A DNA stretch of 64,000 nucleotides, from NCBI RefSeq assembly GCF_025398035.1, contig NZ_CP104558.1, positions 744,001 to 808,000 on the forward strand. Direction: 5' to 3'. The stretch's first letter is position 1, and each line of letters opens with the position of its first letter. Below the pieces are notes generated by a model, which did no database searches, was not told where the DNA came from, and saw only the letters and a list, made by a program, of their open reading frames with translations. The position numbers were made by a program, and so were the translations under genes. This document shows, one piece after another, positions 36,430 through 45,441 of this stretch. This DNA is from Rossellomorea vietnamensis. GTDB taxonomy: Bacteria > Bacillota > Bacilli > Bacillales > Bacillaceae_B.

Positions 36430-36446
36430 ACGTTTACCTTTTTTAT
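36413..36446. terminator. Bidirectional terminator
   Basis: Arms AAAGGTAAACG / CGTTTACCTTT around a short TTAA-type loop, with A and T runs. It ends yneK transcription on the plus strand and the M50-like gene on the minus strand. Confidence 0.8.
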
Positions 36447-36454
36447 ATGGTCAC

Positions 36455-36955
36455 TTAATCAATGGGATCCTCTGCTTTGCCAAAGCGAATGACGTCTAGA
36501 ATCGCTTGGCCATCACTCGGTTTTCCGTCCCCGTTCCTGTAAGGAAACAATGAGAAAAAGATAAAGTACACCGAAAAATACACAAATTGATAGAAAAAGA
36601 TGTGAACAGGTATCACACCTTCATAAATCAAATAGTTAATGAATAGTATCGCCACCAGGTTGAACAAGCTTCCCGATAAATAGATCAGGACATGCACCCA
36701 TACCTTGTTGTACTTCAACTCCCGGTATTGACACCACCCCTCCATAAAGTACATTCTCTTCACTTCTAAAGGGCCAATATTTATCAGGTGTTTACCGGTT
36801 CCGATGGCAAACTTGATCTTCGCACCAAATATTCGTGCAATCAAGATATGACCCAATTCGTGTACAATGGTGACAAGTGGCAATGTCAGAAAGAAGGCCA
36901 GGAAAAAAGTCCAAATATCTGCTAATGTAAACAATCGTAATCCCACCAATATCAT
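36455..36955 (-). CDS. M50-like membrane metalloprotease
   Basis: 166 residues. HELGH (about residues 32-36) inside a hydrophobic helix is the HExxH zinc site of site-2-protease-like enzymes. About four membrane helices are predicted. FPYRNGDGKPSDGQAIL near the C-terminus replaces the usual NPDG motif, with the Asp of PSDG as likely third ligand. It is short for the family, lacking any PDZ domain. ATG 36955 has a poor ribosome site; TTG 36934, after GGTGGG, is an alternative start. Substrate unknown. Confidence 0.75.
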   Translation of the reverse strand: MILVGLRLFTLADIWTFFLAFFLTLPLVTIVHELGHILIARIFGAKIKFAIGTGKHLINIGPLEVKRMYFMEGWCQYRELKYNKVWVHVLIYLSGSLFNLVAILFINYLIYEGVIPVHIFFYQFVYFSVYFIFFSLFPYRNGDGKPSDGQAILDVIRFGKAEDPID

Positions 36956-37059
36956 TTATTATTCCTTCATCTTCTCCCTCTTTGCCCTAAAAGATCTATT
37001 CTTATTCAATTTCGTCTGCATTGTCACAAAACCGTCACCTTCCCGTAAAATACACAAAT

Positions 37060-37089
37060 TAAAAAAGCAGGGCGTCTCCCTGCTTTTTA
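37060..37089 (-). terminator. Terminator after ccdC
   Basis: Perfect arms AAAAAGCAGG / CCTGCTTTTT with T run on the minus strand. Confidence 0.85.
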
Positions 37090-37097
37090 GCGGTGTT

Positions 37098-37577
37098 TTA
37101 AATTGAATTCGTAGTTAAGTCCTGATTTTCCTGATGCAGCTTTCTATATTGAAAATACATGGTTATCCTCCATGGAACGATCATGCCAAAAGCAAGGATC
37201 CAGAACATCCCGCTCAGTTCTCCGTAATCAATTGAAGTACTAAGGATCGACTTTGCTACAATTCGAATTAACAGAAGACCGATCAAAATGAAGGCAAACG
37301 CTTTGGAACGCTTTAAATAAATATCATTTTCACGGATTTCAAACTTGGATGTCTTGATTAACAGCAGTGAGAATACCATTCCGACAGTAATCGCCTCTAA
37401 AAACTCACTCACATTGACCCGAAAGACAGGAAATAAGAACATCAAGGCACCCGTACTCATAAAGAGAGGGGGTAAAATAATCTTCTTACCGCTTACCGGC
37501 CTTTTCTGAGCCTTCATCCTGATAAATATCACCATAAATCCCATGCAAATCGCTACAATGGATGAAGCAATCATCAT
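37098..37577 (-). CDS. ccdC: Cytochrome c biogenesis-associated protein CcdC
   Basis: 159 residues with about four membrane segments (2-20, 33-55, 60-75, 92-112, with a further one near 125-142). Signature segments include KKIILPPLFMSTGALMF and ENDIYLKRSKAFAFILIGLL, ending VPWRITMYFQYRKL. It matches the CcdC/YneJ family. Known: encoded with ccdA and yneI in B. subtilis; not essential for cytochrome c maturation, and function unclear. It lies about 120 nt downstream of yneI, separated by a terminator. Confidence 0.87.
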   Translation of the reverse strand: MMIASSIVAICMGFMVIFIRMKAQKRPVSGKKIILPPLFMSTGALMFLFPVFRVNVSEFLEAITVGMVFSLLLIKTSKFEIRENDIYLKRSKAFAFILIGLLLIRIVAKSILSTSIDYGELSGMFWILAFGMIVPWRITMYFQYRKLHQENQDLTTNSI

Positions 37578-37653
37578 AAAGCATCATCATCCTTTTATAA
37601 TCTACTTTCATACCTTCCCTTATTATAGCCCAAATGCAGGAAAAACGAAAACA

Positions 37654-37691
37654 GAAAAAAGAGAGAATGAATGGAAGATTCATTCTCTCTC
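37654..37691 (-). terminator. Terminator after yneI
   Basis: Perfect arms AGAGAGAATGAAT / ATTCATTCTCTCT followed by TTTTTT on the minus strand. Confidence 0.9.
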
Positions 37692-37697
37692 GGTTTA

Positions 37698-38057
37698 TCA
37701 CCCTAACACTCTTTTGATGGCTTCGTCTACACGTACCTCGTCAAAGGGCTTAACTATGAAGTCCTTCGCCCCTGCTTCAATTGCTTCCACTACCACCTTT
37801 TGTTGTCCCATCGCCGAACACATAATGATCTTGGCTTGAGGGAATTCGGTAAGGATCTTCTTAACCGCCTCAATTCCATTCATGTCCGGCATGGTGATAT
37901 CCATCGTTACCAGGTCAGGGTGAAGCTCACGATACTTCTCCACGGCAATCACGCCATTCTCAGCTTCTCCCACGACCTCATGCCCGCTGGATGAAAGCAT
38001 GTTTCCAAGGGTCAATCTCATAAATTTCGCATCATCCACTACAAGTATCGTCGCCAC
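37698..38057 (-). CDS. yneI: CheY-like response regulator (YneI/CcdB)
   Basis: 119 residues from GTG 38057, eight nt after GAGGAGG. A lone receiver domain: acidic pair DD (about 8-9), phospho-acceptor Asp in LVTMDITMPDMNG (about 52), Thr/Ser in MCSAMGQ (about 82) and Lys in FIVKPFDE (about 104). No output domain. Between ccdA and ccdC as in B. subtilis. Cognate kinase unknown. Confidence 0.9.
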   Translation of the reverse strand: MATILVVDDAKFMRLTLGNMLSSSGHEVVGEAENGVIAVEKYRELHPDLVTMDITMPDMNGIEAVKKILTEFPQAKIIMCSAMGQQKVVVEAIEAGAKDFIVKPFDEVRVDEAIKRVLG

Positions 38058-38183
38058 AGATGTTTCCTCCTCGTACACACTATCGATGTCTATTGAGTCT
38101 TTTTACCTAATTCATCCAATTAAACTATACCATAAAACGTAATGTTTATTCAATTTTTTCTGTTAATTATTACCTTATATCTA

Positions 38184-38891
38184 TTAAAATCCCTGAAAGC
38201 CTCCGAATACCGTCGTAAAGTAAGCAAGGATGACGGTCATCCAGTCAAAGAACAGCATGATCCCTACAGCAATCATGACGTATCCCCCTACTTTTACAAT
38301 CCTTCCACTGTTCTTTCTGATCCACCGCATCCTCCCTATGAAGAATGAAAGAATGAAGAAAGGAATGGCAAAGCCTAATACGTATGCTGTCATGTACATC
38401 ACACCTGACCCGGGATTTGTTGCGGCGAGTGCAAGCACTGACGCAAGGATCGGACCAGTACAGGGTGTCCATCCTGCGGCAAATGCCATTCCGATCAAGA
38501 TGGAACCGATAAAGCCCGCGGGCCTGTTCTTGAATTCAAATCTGCGATCCTTCATCAAGGATTCCGGGGTGAACACCCCAATGACGACCAAGCCAAATAT
38601 GACGATGAAAATAGCCCCTAGCTGTCGAATAAGATCTTTATAATTTAAAAAGAAGTTTCCAATTAAGGAAGCCCCAAAACCGATCGCGATAAAGATGGCT
38701 GAGAAACCAACTAAGAAAAATAATGTATGGAGTAAACTTCTCCTCTGCAACATGGCATTATCGGTTTTCAATTCATTGACACTCATGCCGGTTATGTATG
38801 AAAGAAAGGCGGGATACAAAGGTAAGCAGCACGGGGAAATGAAGCTTAGGAATCCTGCACCGAATGCTAAAAAAATATTAATATCAGACAT
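38184..38891 (-). CDS. ccdA: Cytochrome c biogenesis thiol-disulfide transporter CcdA
   Basis: 235 residues from ATG 38891, eight nt after AGGAG. Six membrane helices (LysE-like). The two redox cysteine regions are visible: [17 protein letters not shown] in helix 1 and [18 protein letters not shown] in helix 4. Role: carries reducing power across the membrane for cytochrome c and spore-cortex thiol proteins (ResA, StoA). Upstream of yneI on the same strand, with a 126-nt gap. Confidence 0.93.
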   Translation of the reverse strand: MSDINIFLAFGAGFLSFISPCCLPLYPAFLSYITGMSVNELKTDNAMLQRRSLLHTLFFLVGFSAIFIAIGFGASLIGNFFLNYKDLIRQLGAIFIVIFGLVVIGVFTPESLMKDRRFEFKNRPAGFIGSILIGMAFAAGWTPCTGPILASVLALAATNPGSGVMYMTAYVLGFAIPFFILSFFIGRMRWIRKNSGRIVKVGGYVMIAVGIMLFFDWMTVILAYFTTVFGGFQGF

Positions 38892-39059
38892 TTCCACATC
38901 TCCTAAAATTCAGTATATATGTCTATTCTATCAAACAATGCGCCAAACTATGAGGGATGTTTATGTGAAAGATTTGTGACCATCTTATTACAATCACCTT
39001 TTACTCTTTCATTTGTATTAAAGTCTCTTTTCTTTTTTTAAATCCGTTAATTTTACTTT

Positions 39060-39088
39060 GAAAAAATGGTCTATTTTCGTTATACTAA
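39060..39088 (+). promoter_or_regulatory. Promoter of ynzD-like gene
   Basis: -35 TTGAAA (39060-39065), 17-bp spacer, -10 TATACT (39083-39088); start expected near 39095, about 60 nt before the GTG codon. Confidence 0.7.
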
Positions 39089-39156
39089 TAAAAAGTTACA
39101 GTTATTACTAGTTTTGTATTCCACTTGTCAGGACATACAAAAGAAAGGAAACAGCC

Positions 39157-39336
39157 GTGTCTAAAAAAGAGCTTCTAGAACGAATTGAAAAAAAGCGTGC
39201 TCAATTAATTGATATTGTTGCTGAAAATGGACTGACGTCACCTCAAGCTATTCAATTTAGTCAGGAACTTGATCGTCTGTTAAATAGCTACAACTCTCAA
39301 TACATAAAAAAATGCTACACACCCCAAATGAGCTGA
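39157..39336 (+). CDS. ynzD: Spo0E-family aspartyl-phosphate phosphatase
   Basis: 59 residues starting at GTG 39157, after AAAGGAAA. Two-helix hairpin: KKELLERIEKKRAQLIDIV, then loop NGLTSP, then QFSQELDRLLNSY. SQELD is the signature motif of Spo0E-like phosphatases. Known role: dephosphorylation of Spo0A~P, so it restrains sporulation. A Spo0E-like gene (ynzD) lies between yneF and ccdA in B. subtilis, which supports the symbol. Here it faces away from ccdA and towards the ABC operon. Confidence 0.88.
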   Translation: MSKKELLERIEKKRAQLIDIVAENGLTSPQAIQFSQELDRLLNSYNSQYIKKCYTPQMS

Positions 39337-39383
39337 ACTAAACCTTTCATTCAAATAAATGATACTAATATAATGCTAAATAT

Positions 39384-39417
39384 GAACAGGGAGACCCGAA
39401 TCAGGGTCTCCCTGTTG
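39384..39417. terminator. Hairpin between convergent genes
   Basis: Perfect arms AACAGGGAGACCC / GGGTCTCCCTGTT with a six-base loop. No strong T run, so termination efficiency is uncertain. Confidence 0.6.
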
Positions 39418-39431
39418 AATGAGCACCCTAT

Positions 39432-41237
39432 TTACCTTTCTGAGGTGGCATCCTCCATATCCTCGACCAAACCATTCTGAAGAAGATACATTTTATGATA
39501 AATCCCTTTTTGATGAAGTAATTCCTGGTGGCTGCCACGCTCTACTATTTCCCCTTGCTGCAATACCAGGATGAGATCGGCATCCTGAATGGTTGATAGC
39601 CTATGAGCAATGGCAATGGTTGTTCTGCCGTTTCTCATTCTCCTCAGGGCATTTTGGATCTGTTCTTCCGTTTCTGTATCGATATTCGCAGTTGCTTCAT
39701 CGAGGACAAGGATCTTCGGTTTGGTTGCCATCGTCCGGGCAAATGCAATCAATTGGCGCTGTCCACTTGATAGGGTTGAACCCCTTTCGACCACGGGGTG
39801 AGAATACCCGCCAGGAAGTTTCTCAATAAACGTATTCGCCCGTACAAATTCAGCTGCTTCTTCCACTTCCTTATCAGACATCTCCTCGTCATGAAGCTTA
39901 ATATTATCTTTTATATCACCATAGAACAGGAATGGATCCTGTAGGACCAACCCAATCTTTTGCCTAAGTTCTGCCATTGGATACATTTTGATGCTTCTTC
40001 CATCTACTAATATGTCACCCCGGTCGAATTCATAGAACCTCATAAATAAATTGATGATTGAGCTCTTTCCGCTTCCTGTATGTCCGACAAGTGCGACGGT
40101 TTCACCAGGGTTTACGGTAAAAGAGATTTTCTTAAGGGCATCATTCTCACCATCATAAGAGAATGACACGTTCTCAAAGGTAATTTCCCCTTTCCCGATC
40201 GTTTCCCTTTTTCCGTTTTCTATGGTTTGTCCCGGGGACAGCTCTTCTTCATCCAACAGCTTGAATACGCGCGAAGACGCTATGATCGCTTGTTGAAACA
40301 TAGATAACCTCATCATGATTTGATTGACTGGTTCAAAAAAACGGTCCAAATAATTAATAAATGCATACAGCACACCAATTTCAATCGGCTGAGTGAATGA
40401 TGTTATTCCGAAATAGCTCAATACCACAATTAAGGCAGCAACATATACAAGATCGATTGCCGGTCTCAATAATAACCCATCCACCTTAATATTCTTCATC
40501 CCAGCCCAATAGTGTTTTTCATTGATATCCCCAAACTCATGTCTTAGTCTTTTTTCCTGTCTGAATACTTGGATGATTGACATTCCCTGCAGCGATTCAC
40601 TTAACTTGGCATTCAGTTGACTCAATCTTTCACGCATGTCCTGATAGAAGATGGAGCTATATGCACGATACATTTTCATAATGATAAAAATAACAGGGAG
40701 TATGAATAGGCAAAAGAAGGCTAACCTGGTATTCAGGATAAACATGGCAATGAAGATCCCCGTTAAAAGAAATACCCCTTGAATGAATGATACCAATACA
40801 CTTACGAACATATCCTTGATCGCTTCCGTGTCATTCGTTACCCTGGAGACCACCCCTCCGGCAGGGGTATGATCAAAGTACTTCATTCCAAGCCCTTGAA
40901 CCTTCGTAAACACATCCACCCTCAATTGTTGAATGATCCTGAGGGCGATTTCCTGAAACTTAAGTAATTGAAAGTAGGAAATCAATACATTCCCAATCTG
41001 AATCAATAGATATGCGGCAGCCAAACCGGCAAGTGGACCATACGGAAACACCCTGGGAGTTAAATAGTCATCAATGAAGACCTTGATGATGATCGGTCCA
41101 AAGACGTCTCCAATGGTTGTGAGAAGCAATAAAGAAAAAGCGGCGATTAACGACCTTTTATAAGGCTTTGCATATCCCATTAGGCGGTAAAAGATCTTCC
41201 GCTGCTCTTTAGGTGTCATAGTCTGTATACGGTCCAT
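39432..41237 (-). CDS. ABC exporter half-transporter with canonical ATPase site
   Basis: 601 residues: a six-helix membrane domain (about 1-320) and an ATPase domain (about 340-590). Walker A is GHTGSGKSS; the signature is degenerate (LSSGQRQLIAFAR); Walker B LVLDEATANID keeps the catalytic Glu; H-loop AHRLSTIQ. It starts 3 nt after its partner gene. Pair properties match heterodimeric multidrug exporters (YfiBC, YknUV or BmrCD type). Substrate unknown, so no symbol. Confidence 0.88.
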   Translation of the reverse strand: MDRIQTMTPKEQRKIFYRLMGYAKPYKRSLIAAFSLLLLTTIGDVFGPIIIKVFIDDYLTPRVFPYGPLAGLAAAYLLIQIGNVLISYFQLLKFQEIALRIIQQLRVDVFTKVQGLGMKYFDHTPAGGVVSRVTNDTEAIKDMFVSVLVSFIQGVFLLTGIFIAMFILNTRLAFFCLFILPVIFIIMKMYRAYSSIFYQDMRERLSQLNAKLSESLQGMSIIQVFRQEKRLRHEFGDINEKHYWAGMKNIKVDGLLLRPAIDLVYVAALIVVLSYFGITSFTQPIEIGVLYAFINYLDRFFEPVNQIMMRLSMFQQAIIASSRVFKLLDEEELSPGQTIENGKRETIGKGEITFENVSFSYDGENDALKKISFTVNPGETVALVGHTGSGKSSIINLFMRFYEFDRGDILVDGRSIKMYPMAELRQKIGLVLQDPFLFYGDIKDNIKLHDEEMSDKEVEEAAEFVRANTFIEKLPGGYSHPVVERGSTLSSGQRQLIAFARTMATKPKILVLDEATANIDTETEEQIQNALRRMRNGRTTIAIAHRLSTIQDADLILVLQQGEIVERGSHQELLHQKGIYHKMYLLQNGLVEDMEDATSER

Positions 41238-41240
41238 TTC

Positions 41241-42986
41241 TTATCCTCCCCGTTCCACAAGTTTTTCCAACTGCTGGCGAAGATACATGTCTCTGTACCT
41301 GCCTTTATTTTTCATCAGCTGAAAGTGCGTGCCTTTCTCGACGAGTTTGCCTTCTTCAAGGACTATGATCAGGTCAGCATGTTGAATCGCACTTAGCCGA
41401 TGTGACGTGATCACCGTTGTCCTCCCTGCTCGATTCTGCTTCAGGGAAGTCAGGATCGATTCTTCTGTACTGGCATCTACGGCTGACAGGGAATCATCCA
41501 GGATAAGTACTTCAGGATCCATTAAGAGAGCCCTTGCAATCGATATCCTCTGCTTCTGACCACCCGACAAAGAAACACCTCTTTCCCCGACGACTGTGGC
41601 ATAGCCTAATGAGAATCGGCTGATATCATCATGGATATGGGCAAGTATAGCTGCCTCCTCCACCTTTTCCCTTGAAGATAGGGGGTTTGCGAACGCAATG
41701 TTTTCAAAAATCGTGGCAGAAAATAGAAAGTGATCCTGAGGCACGTATCCGACGGATTCACGCAAATGATTTAATTTATACTCTTGTATCAAATTCCCTC
41801 CAAATTCCACCTTCCCCTTATACCCTTCAAATTCCCTCAGGAGAAGTTTGAGAAGAGTTGTCTTTCCCGCACCCGTTTTTCCAACGATTCCGATGGTTTG
41901 ACCCTTTTTCATGGTAAGCTGAACATCTTCCAGGGCACGCACCTCTTCATCCGGGTATGAAAAAGAGGAAATCCGGAACTCGATATCTCCTGTCGGGGCG
42001 TACTCCAATTCCCCAGCATCCTGTATATCTATCTTTTCATTCAATAACCCTGCCACTCGATCATAAGAAGCACGGCCCCTCTCCACAATGTTAAATAGCC
42101 ATCCGAATGCAAGCATCGGCCAGATTAAGAGCCCGAGGTATGTGGTGAAGGAAATCAAGTCTCCAATCGTCAGCTCCCCTTCCAGGACATACTTTGAACC
42201 AAATACAATCGATAAAAAGAAGGAGATGCCGACAATGATCGAGATGGTGGGATCAAATAACGAGTCCACTCTTGCAACAGAGATATTCTTCTGAACCACT
42301 TCTTCCGATTGTTTCCTGAAAGACTCAATATCCTCTTTCTCCTGCCCAAAGGTTTTCAGGACTTTCATTCCCGCTACACTTTCCTGCGTCTTATCATTCA
42401 GGGCCGAAAATGCTTCTTGAGCTTTATGAAATCGTTTATGGAGTAATGTTCCATAATAACTAGTCAAAACCGCCATGAACGGCATCGGTATCAGTGCAAT
42501 AAGGGTCAGCTTCCAACTGATTGTGAACGCCATGGCCGCAACGACAAATCCTCCAGTAGACAGGGAATCAACAAGGGTCAATACTCCTACCCCCGCAGTC
42601 TGTTGAATCGCTTGAATGTCATTTGTTGCATGGGCCATTAAATCCCCTGTCCGCTTCCTTTGATAGAAAGCCGGGGACATTTTGGTAAAATGATGATAAA
42701 GTTCGTCCCTCAGCAACCTGGAAAGCTTGGTGGCCGAACCAAAAATCATGATTCTCCATACATAACGGAGACCATACATGGCCAGTGCGGTGAATATCAA
42801 AATCAGGATCCATTTCAACATATCTTCTGTGGTCAACGAATGTGCCTTTATCCGGTCGACCACGATCCCTACGATCTTAGGTGGGATCAATTGAAGGAAC
42901 GCCACCAATAATAGAAGGATGGTTCCCGTTATATATGACTTTTTCTCCTGAAGAAAAAACCATTTCAAATCATAAAAGACTTTCAT
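41241..42986 (-). CDS. ABC exporter half-transporter with degenerate Walker B
   Basis: 581 residues with a six-helix membrane domain then an ATPase domain. Walker A GKTGAGKTT, canonical signature LSGGQKQRIS, but Walker B reads LILDDSLSAVDAST: Asp replaces the catalytic Glu. With the partner's LSSGQ signature this makes one degenerate and one active ATP site, the standard asymmetry of heterodimeric exporters. GGGGGAG precedes the ATG. First gene of the two-gene operon. Confidence 0.88.
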   Translation of the reverse strand: MKVFYDLKWFFLQEKKSYITGTILLLLVAFLQLIPPKIVGIVVDRIKAHSLTTEDMLKWILILIFTALAMYGLRYVWRIMIFGSATKLSRLLRDELYHHFTKMSPAFYQRKRTGDLMAHATNDIQAIQQTAGVGVLTLVDSLSTGGFVVAAMAFTISWKLTLIALIPMPFMAVLTSYYGTLLHKRFHKAQEAFSALNDKTQESVAGMKVLKTFGQEKEDIESFRKQSEEVVQKNISVARVDSLFDPTISIIVGISFFLSIVFGSKYVLEGELTIGDLISFTTYLGLLIWPMLAFGWLFNIVERGRASYDRVAGLLNEKIDIQDAGELEYAPTGDIEFRISSFSYPDEEVRALEDVQLTMKKGQTIGIVGKTGAGKTTLLKLLLREFEGYKGKVEFGGNLIQEYKLNHLRESVGYVPQDHFLFSATIFENIAFANPLSSREKVEEAAILAHIHDDISRFSLGYATVVGERGVSLSGGQKQRISIARALLMDPEVLILDDSLSAVDASTEESILTSLKQNRAGRTTVITSHRLSAIQHADLIIVLEEGKLVEKGTHFQLMKNKGRYRDMYLRQQLEKLVERGG

Positions 42987-43080
42987 ACTGTCTCCCCCGC
43001 CTCATGATTAAATCGACTCTTTATTTTACCAAATTTCATAATAATGAGAAATCTTTTTTCAGAAAACGTTTCTAGGGACT

Positions 43081-43128
43081 ATACGAAAGAGCCTCCCTAA
43101 TTAGATAAGGGAGGCTCTTTCGTATAGA
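43081..43128 (-). terminator. Terminator after camS-like gene
   Basis: Long perfect arms ATACGAAAGAGCCTCCC / GGGAGGCTCTTTCGTAT lying between the camS-like stop and the ABC operon. The T residues are inside the arm. Confidence 0.7.
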
Positions 43129-43134
43129 AATATT

Positions 43135-44256
43135 TTAATGTATTTGAACAAATGGTTCCTGGTCCACTTCTTTGACGATGGTGGCTTTAAGGCCTTTAGG
43201 GGTTTTGACATAAAGGTAAACCGGTGTGTGAGGGAAGTAATCGACGATTTCAGGACCAATCGCCTGGGCAAACCCTATTAATTCGGTTTCTTTCACCATT
43301 CCTGTATGTACATCGATGACCAGTTTATTTAGCGTTTCCTTCTGATACAGTCCTTTACCGACAAACTCAATATCCTGATGAGAGAAATACTTTGACACAT
43401 AATCTTCCAGATCCCTGATTCGGTTATATAAATCGCGGTCTTTCTCTTCGCCTTCATCACTCGGGAAGTAATAATATTTGTCGGAAACATCGTCCCACTT
43501 TTTGATTTTCCTATCGTTCTCATCTAAATAGGTCGTGGCAATATAGTTTCCTGGAACAACACTGTTTAAAGGTTGTAGTTTGAAAATCGAAATCATGATG
43601 GGTACATTCTTCAATTCTTTGTTTGCCCTAACACGACTGGCGACTGTACCGGCGACTTTCTTTCCGTATTCTTCCATCATCTTCTCGTTAATATTGGCTT
43701 CGTCAAAATGCATCAGCTTCTTATCATCTTCCACCCTGATATAATCAATGGAATTCATCGCAAGGCCAAGGGAAATCCCCTTGATCTTCCCTTCTGAATC
43801 TACATAATTCTGCTCATGAATATAAGCAAGGTACATTGGATTTTTCTTTTCCATCTCCATCTGCTGTTCCCATGTCATATCATCGGTGATCTTCAATTCA
43901 GGGTTAAGTCCTGCCTTATTGGTTTTAGACTTCCTCCCTAACCATGAGTTTAAATTCTTTAAATACTGCCCTTCCTGGTAGACATATTTTTCAGGGGAAA
44001 AATGTTCAGTGGATAAAGACATAAGGCCCGTCTCAATTTCATCCATATCACTGCGGTTATTGATCGTCATTGTAATCAGGCCGCGATTCACCGATTTTTT
44101 TTCTTTGTTTACTTTATAGTTTAAATATTCACGTGCATCGCTTGCTGCACTATTTTGAATTTCAAGCGTTTCTTCATCTATCACTTCTTGAGGCTTATTG
44201 CTGCATCCGGCAATAAGAATCAAAAGGGACAGAGATACAATCATCCATTTTTTCAT
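43135..44256 (-). CDS. CamS-family sex-pheromone lipoprotein
   Basis: 373 residues. Signal peptide ends LLILIAGC (C18), so it is a membrane lipoprotein. Segments such as SVNRGLITMTINNRSDMDEIETGLM and YVYQEGQYLKN, and DREL-type central domain, match the CamS/YerH family, whose signal peptides give pheromone peptides in enterococci. GGAGGGAG precedes the ATG. In B. subtilis yerH lies beside ligA, not here, so this may be a relocated or second copy. Function in Bacillus unknown. Confidence 0.82.
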   Translation of the reverse strand: MKKWMIVSLSLLILIAGCSNKPQEVIDEETLEIQNSAASDAREYLNYKVNKEKKSVNRGLITMTINNRSDMDEIETGLMSLSTEHFSPEKYVYQEGQYLKNLNSWLGRKSKTNKAGLNPELKITDDMTWEQQMEMEKKNPMYLAYIHEQNYVDSEGKIKGISLGLAMNSIDYIRVEDDKKLMHFDEANINEKMMEEYGKKVAGTVASRVRANKELKNVPIMISIFKLQPLNSVVPGNYIATTYLDENDRKIKKWDDVSDKYYYFPSDEGEEKDRDLYNRIRDLEDYVSKYFSHQDIEFVGKGLYQKETLNKLVIDVHTGMVKETELIGFAQAIGPEIVDYFPHTPVYLYVKTPKGLKATIVKEVDQEPFVQIH

Positions 44257-44410
44257 ATGACTCCCTCCGGATTATATTTTATCATACATTACATTTCAAT
44301 CCGCCTGATAATCTTTAAGTTTTTATGAATTCACGAAAATAATCCCATTATCCTACCTGATCTTTTAATATCTCCCCTACACTTCATGAAATCAGGATGC
44401 CCGAACAATA

Positions 44411-44438
44411 GAAAAAGCACTCATCACCTGAGTGCTTC
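44411..44438 (-). terminator. Terminator after yneF
   Basis: Perfect arms AAGCACTC / GAGTGCTT followed by TTTTC on the minus strand. Confidence 0.75.
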
Positions 44439-44444
44439 CACCTA

Positions 44445-44666
44445 TTACTTCATGTTCTTATTCATTGCATTCATCATTTGATTGATTTTCTTCTGGGATG
44501 GTTTTTGCCCCATTTGCATCATCATCATGCGTAACATTTGCTCGTTAATTGGTGGATTTTTCTTTAGGTAGCTCATCATATATTTACGAGCAATGAAAAA
44601 TCCTAGTGCAACTCCGGCAAGTAATGCCAGAACGCCTACTAGAATAAGTAATCCAGTCGTTCCCAT
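44445..44666 (-). CDS. yneF: YneF (UPF0154) small membrane protein
   Basis: 73 residues from ATG 44666, with GAAGGAGGAAG upstream; a longer frame to 44729 has no ribosome site. One membrane helix (about 5-27: [22 protein letters not shown]) is followed by a Met/Lys-rich tail with [19 protein letters not shown]. That [19 protein letters not shown] pattern is typical of UPF0154/YneF. Function unknown. Downstream of sirA as in B. subtilis. Confidence 0.9.
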   Translation of the reverse strand: MGTTGLLILVGVLALLAGVALGFFIARKYMMSYLKKNPPINEQMLRMMMMQMGQKPSQKKINQMMNAMNKNMK

Positions 44667-44750
44667 ACTCTTACTTCCTCCTTCATGTTGTCCTTTTAAA
44701 AGTGTACTAAACCCTGAAACATTATACAATATTTTGGTCTAAATTTCATA

Positions 44751-45191
44751 TTAATATATAAACTTTCTTTGTTTTATCGGTTTTAACCAGCCAAAACGTT
44801 CATTTTTGATATCCATTGCCAGTAGCTGGCCCATATTCCTCCGTAAAATTTCAAAAAAGATATATTCAGATTCATCGTGCCCCCAGGCATTCAAAGACAT
44901 CGACTTTTCATTCAAGACGAGTGTCGCCCCTGATTCTTCTCTTTCGATTGTCGCAACGGAGTTTATCCAGGCTGCCCCTTCAACCTTCGTGATTTCATGC
45001 TGAAGGAGTCTTTGGGTAGGAAGGTATGGAATCGGTTTGGTAATGTAATCTACTTGTTTCGAGACGATATCGTGAAGATCACCTGTACTCGCTTCCCAAT
45101 CAGAAAACAATTGATAGAACATTCTTTCACGACCATAGTAATGTTGAACAAACAACTCTTCAATCCAATAGATTTGATAATTTCGCACCAT
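44751..45191 (-). CDS. sirA: Sporulation inhibitor of replication SirA
   Basis: 146 residues: RNYQIYWIEELFVQHYYGRERMFYQLF at the N-terminus, the family signature, and a C-terminal FFEILRRNMGQLLAMDIKNERFGWLKP. AGGAGGGAG precedes the ATG. Known role: binds DnaA domain I during sporulation and blocks new rounds of replication. Between tkt and yneF, the same order as B. subtilis (yneE). A Spo0A-controlled promoter would be expected upstream but was not located. Confidence 0.88.
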   Translation of the reverse strand: MVRNYQIYWIEELFVQHYYGRERMFYQLFSDWEASTGDLHDIVSKQVDYITKPIPYLPTQRLLQHEITKVEGAAWINSVATIEREESGATLVLNEKSMSLNAWGHDESEYIFFEILRRNMGQLLAMDIKNERFGWLKPIKQRKFIY

Positions 45192-45388
45192 TACTCCCTC
45201 CTACCTTTCTTTCATATAGTATAAATCAACTAGAAGGGAGTCATTGTCATAAATTGTTGAAAATCTGCACTAGTTTTGTCGAACCTATTCTATTTCCCCT
45301 GAATGAAAGGGGTGTATCGAAGTATTTACACGTTACTTGTTCTATACCCAATCTCTTCCACCTTTACTCCTATTGTACTCGCACAAAA

Positions 45389-45432
45389 GAAAAAGGCCAA
45401 CTCCTTAGAGAGTGTAAGGAGCCGACCTTTTC
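45389..45432 (-). terminator. Terminator of tkt
   Basis: Arms AAAAGGTCGGCTCCTT / AAGGAGTTGGCCTTTT with one mismatch, just after the tkt stop on the minus strand. Confidence 0.8.
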
Positions 45433-45441
45433 CATTCACGA

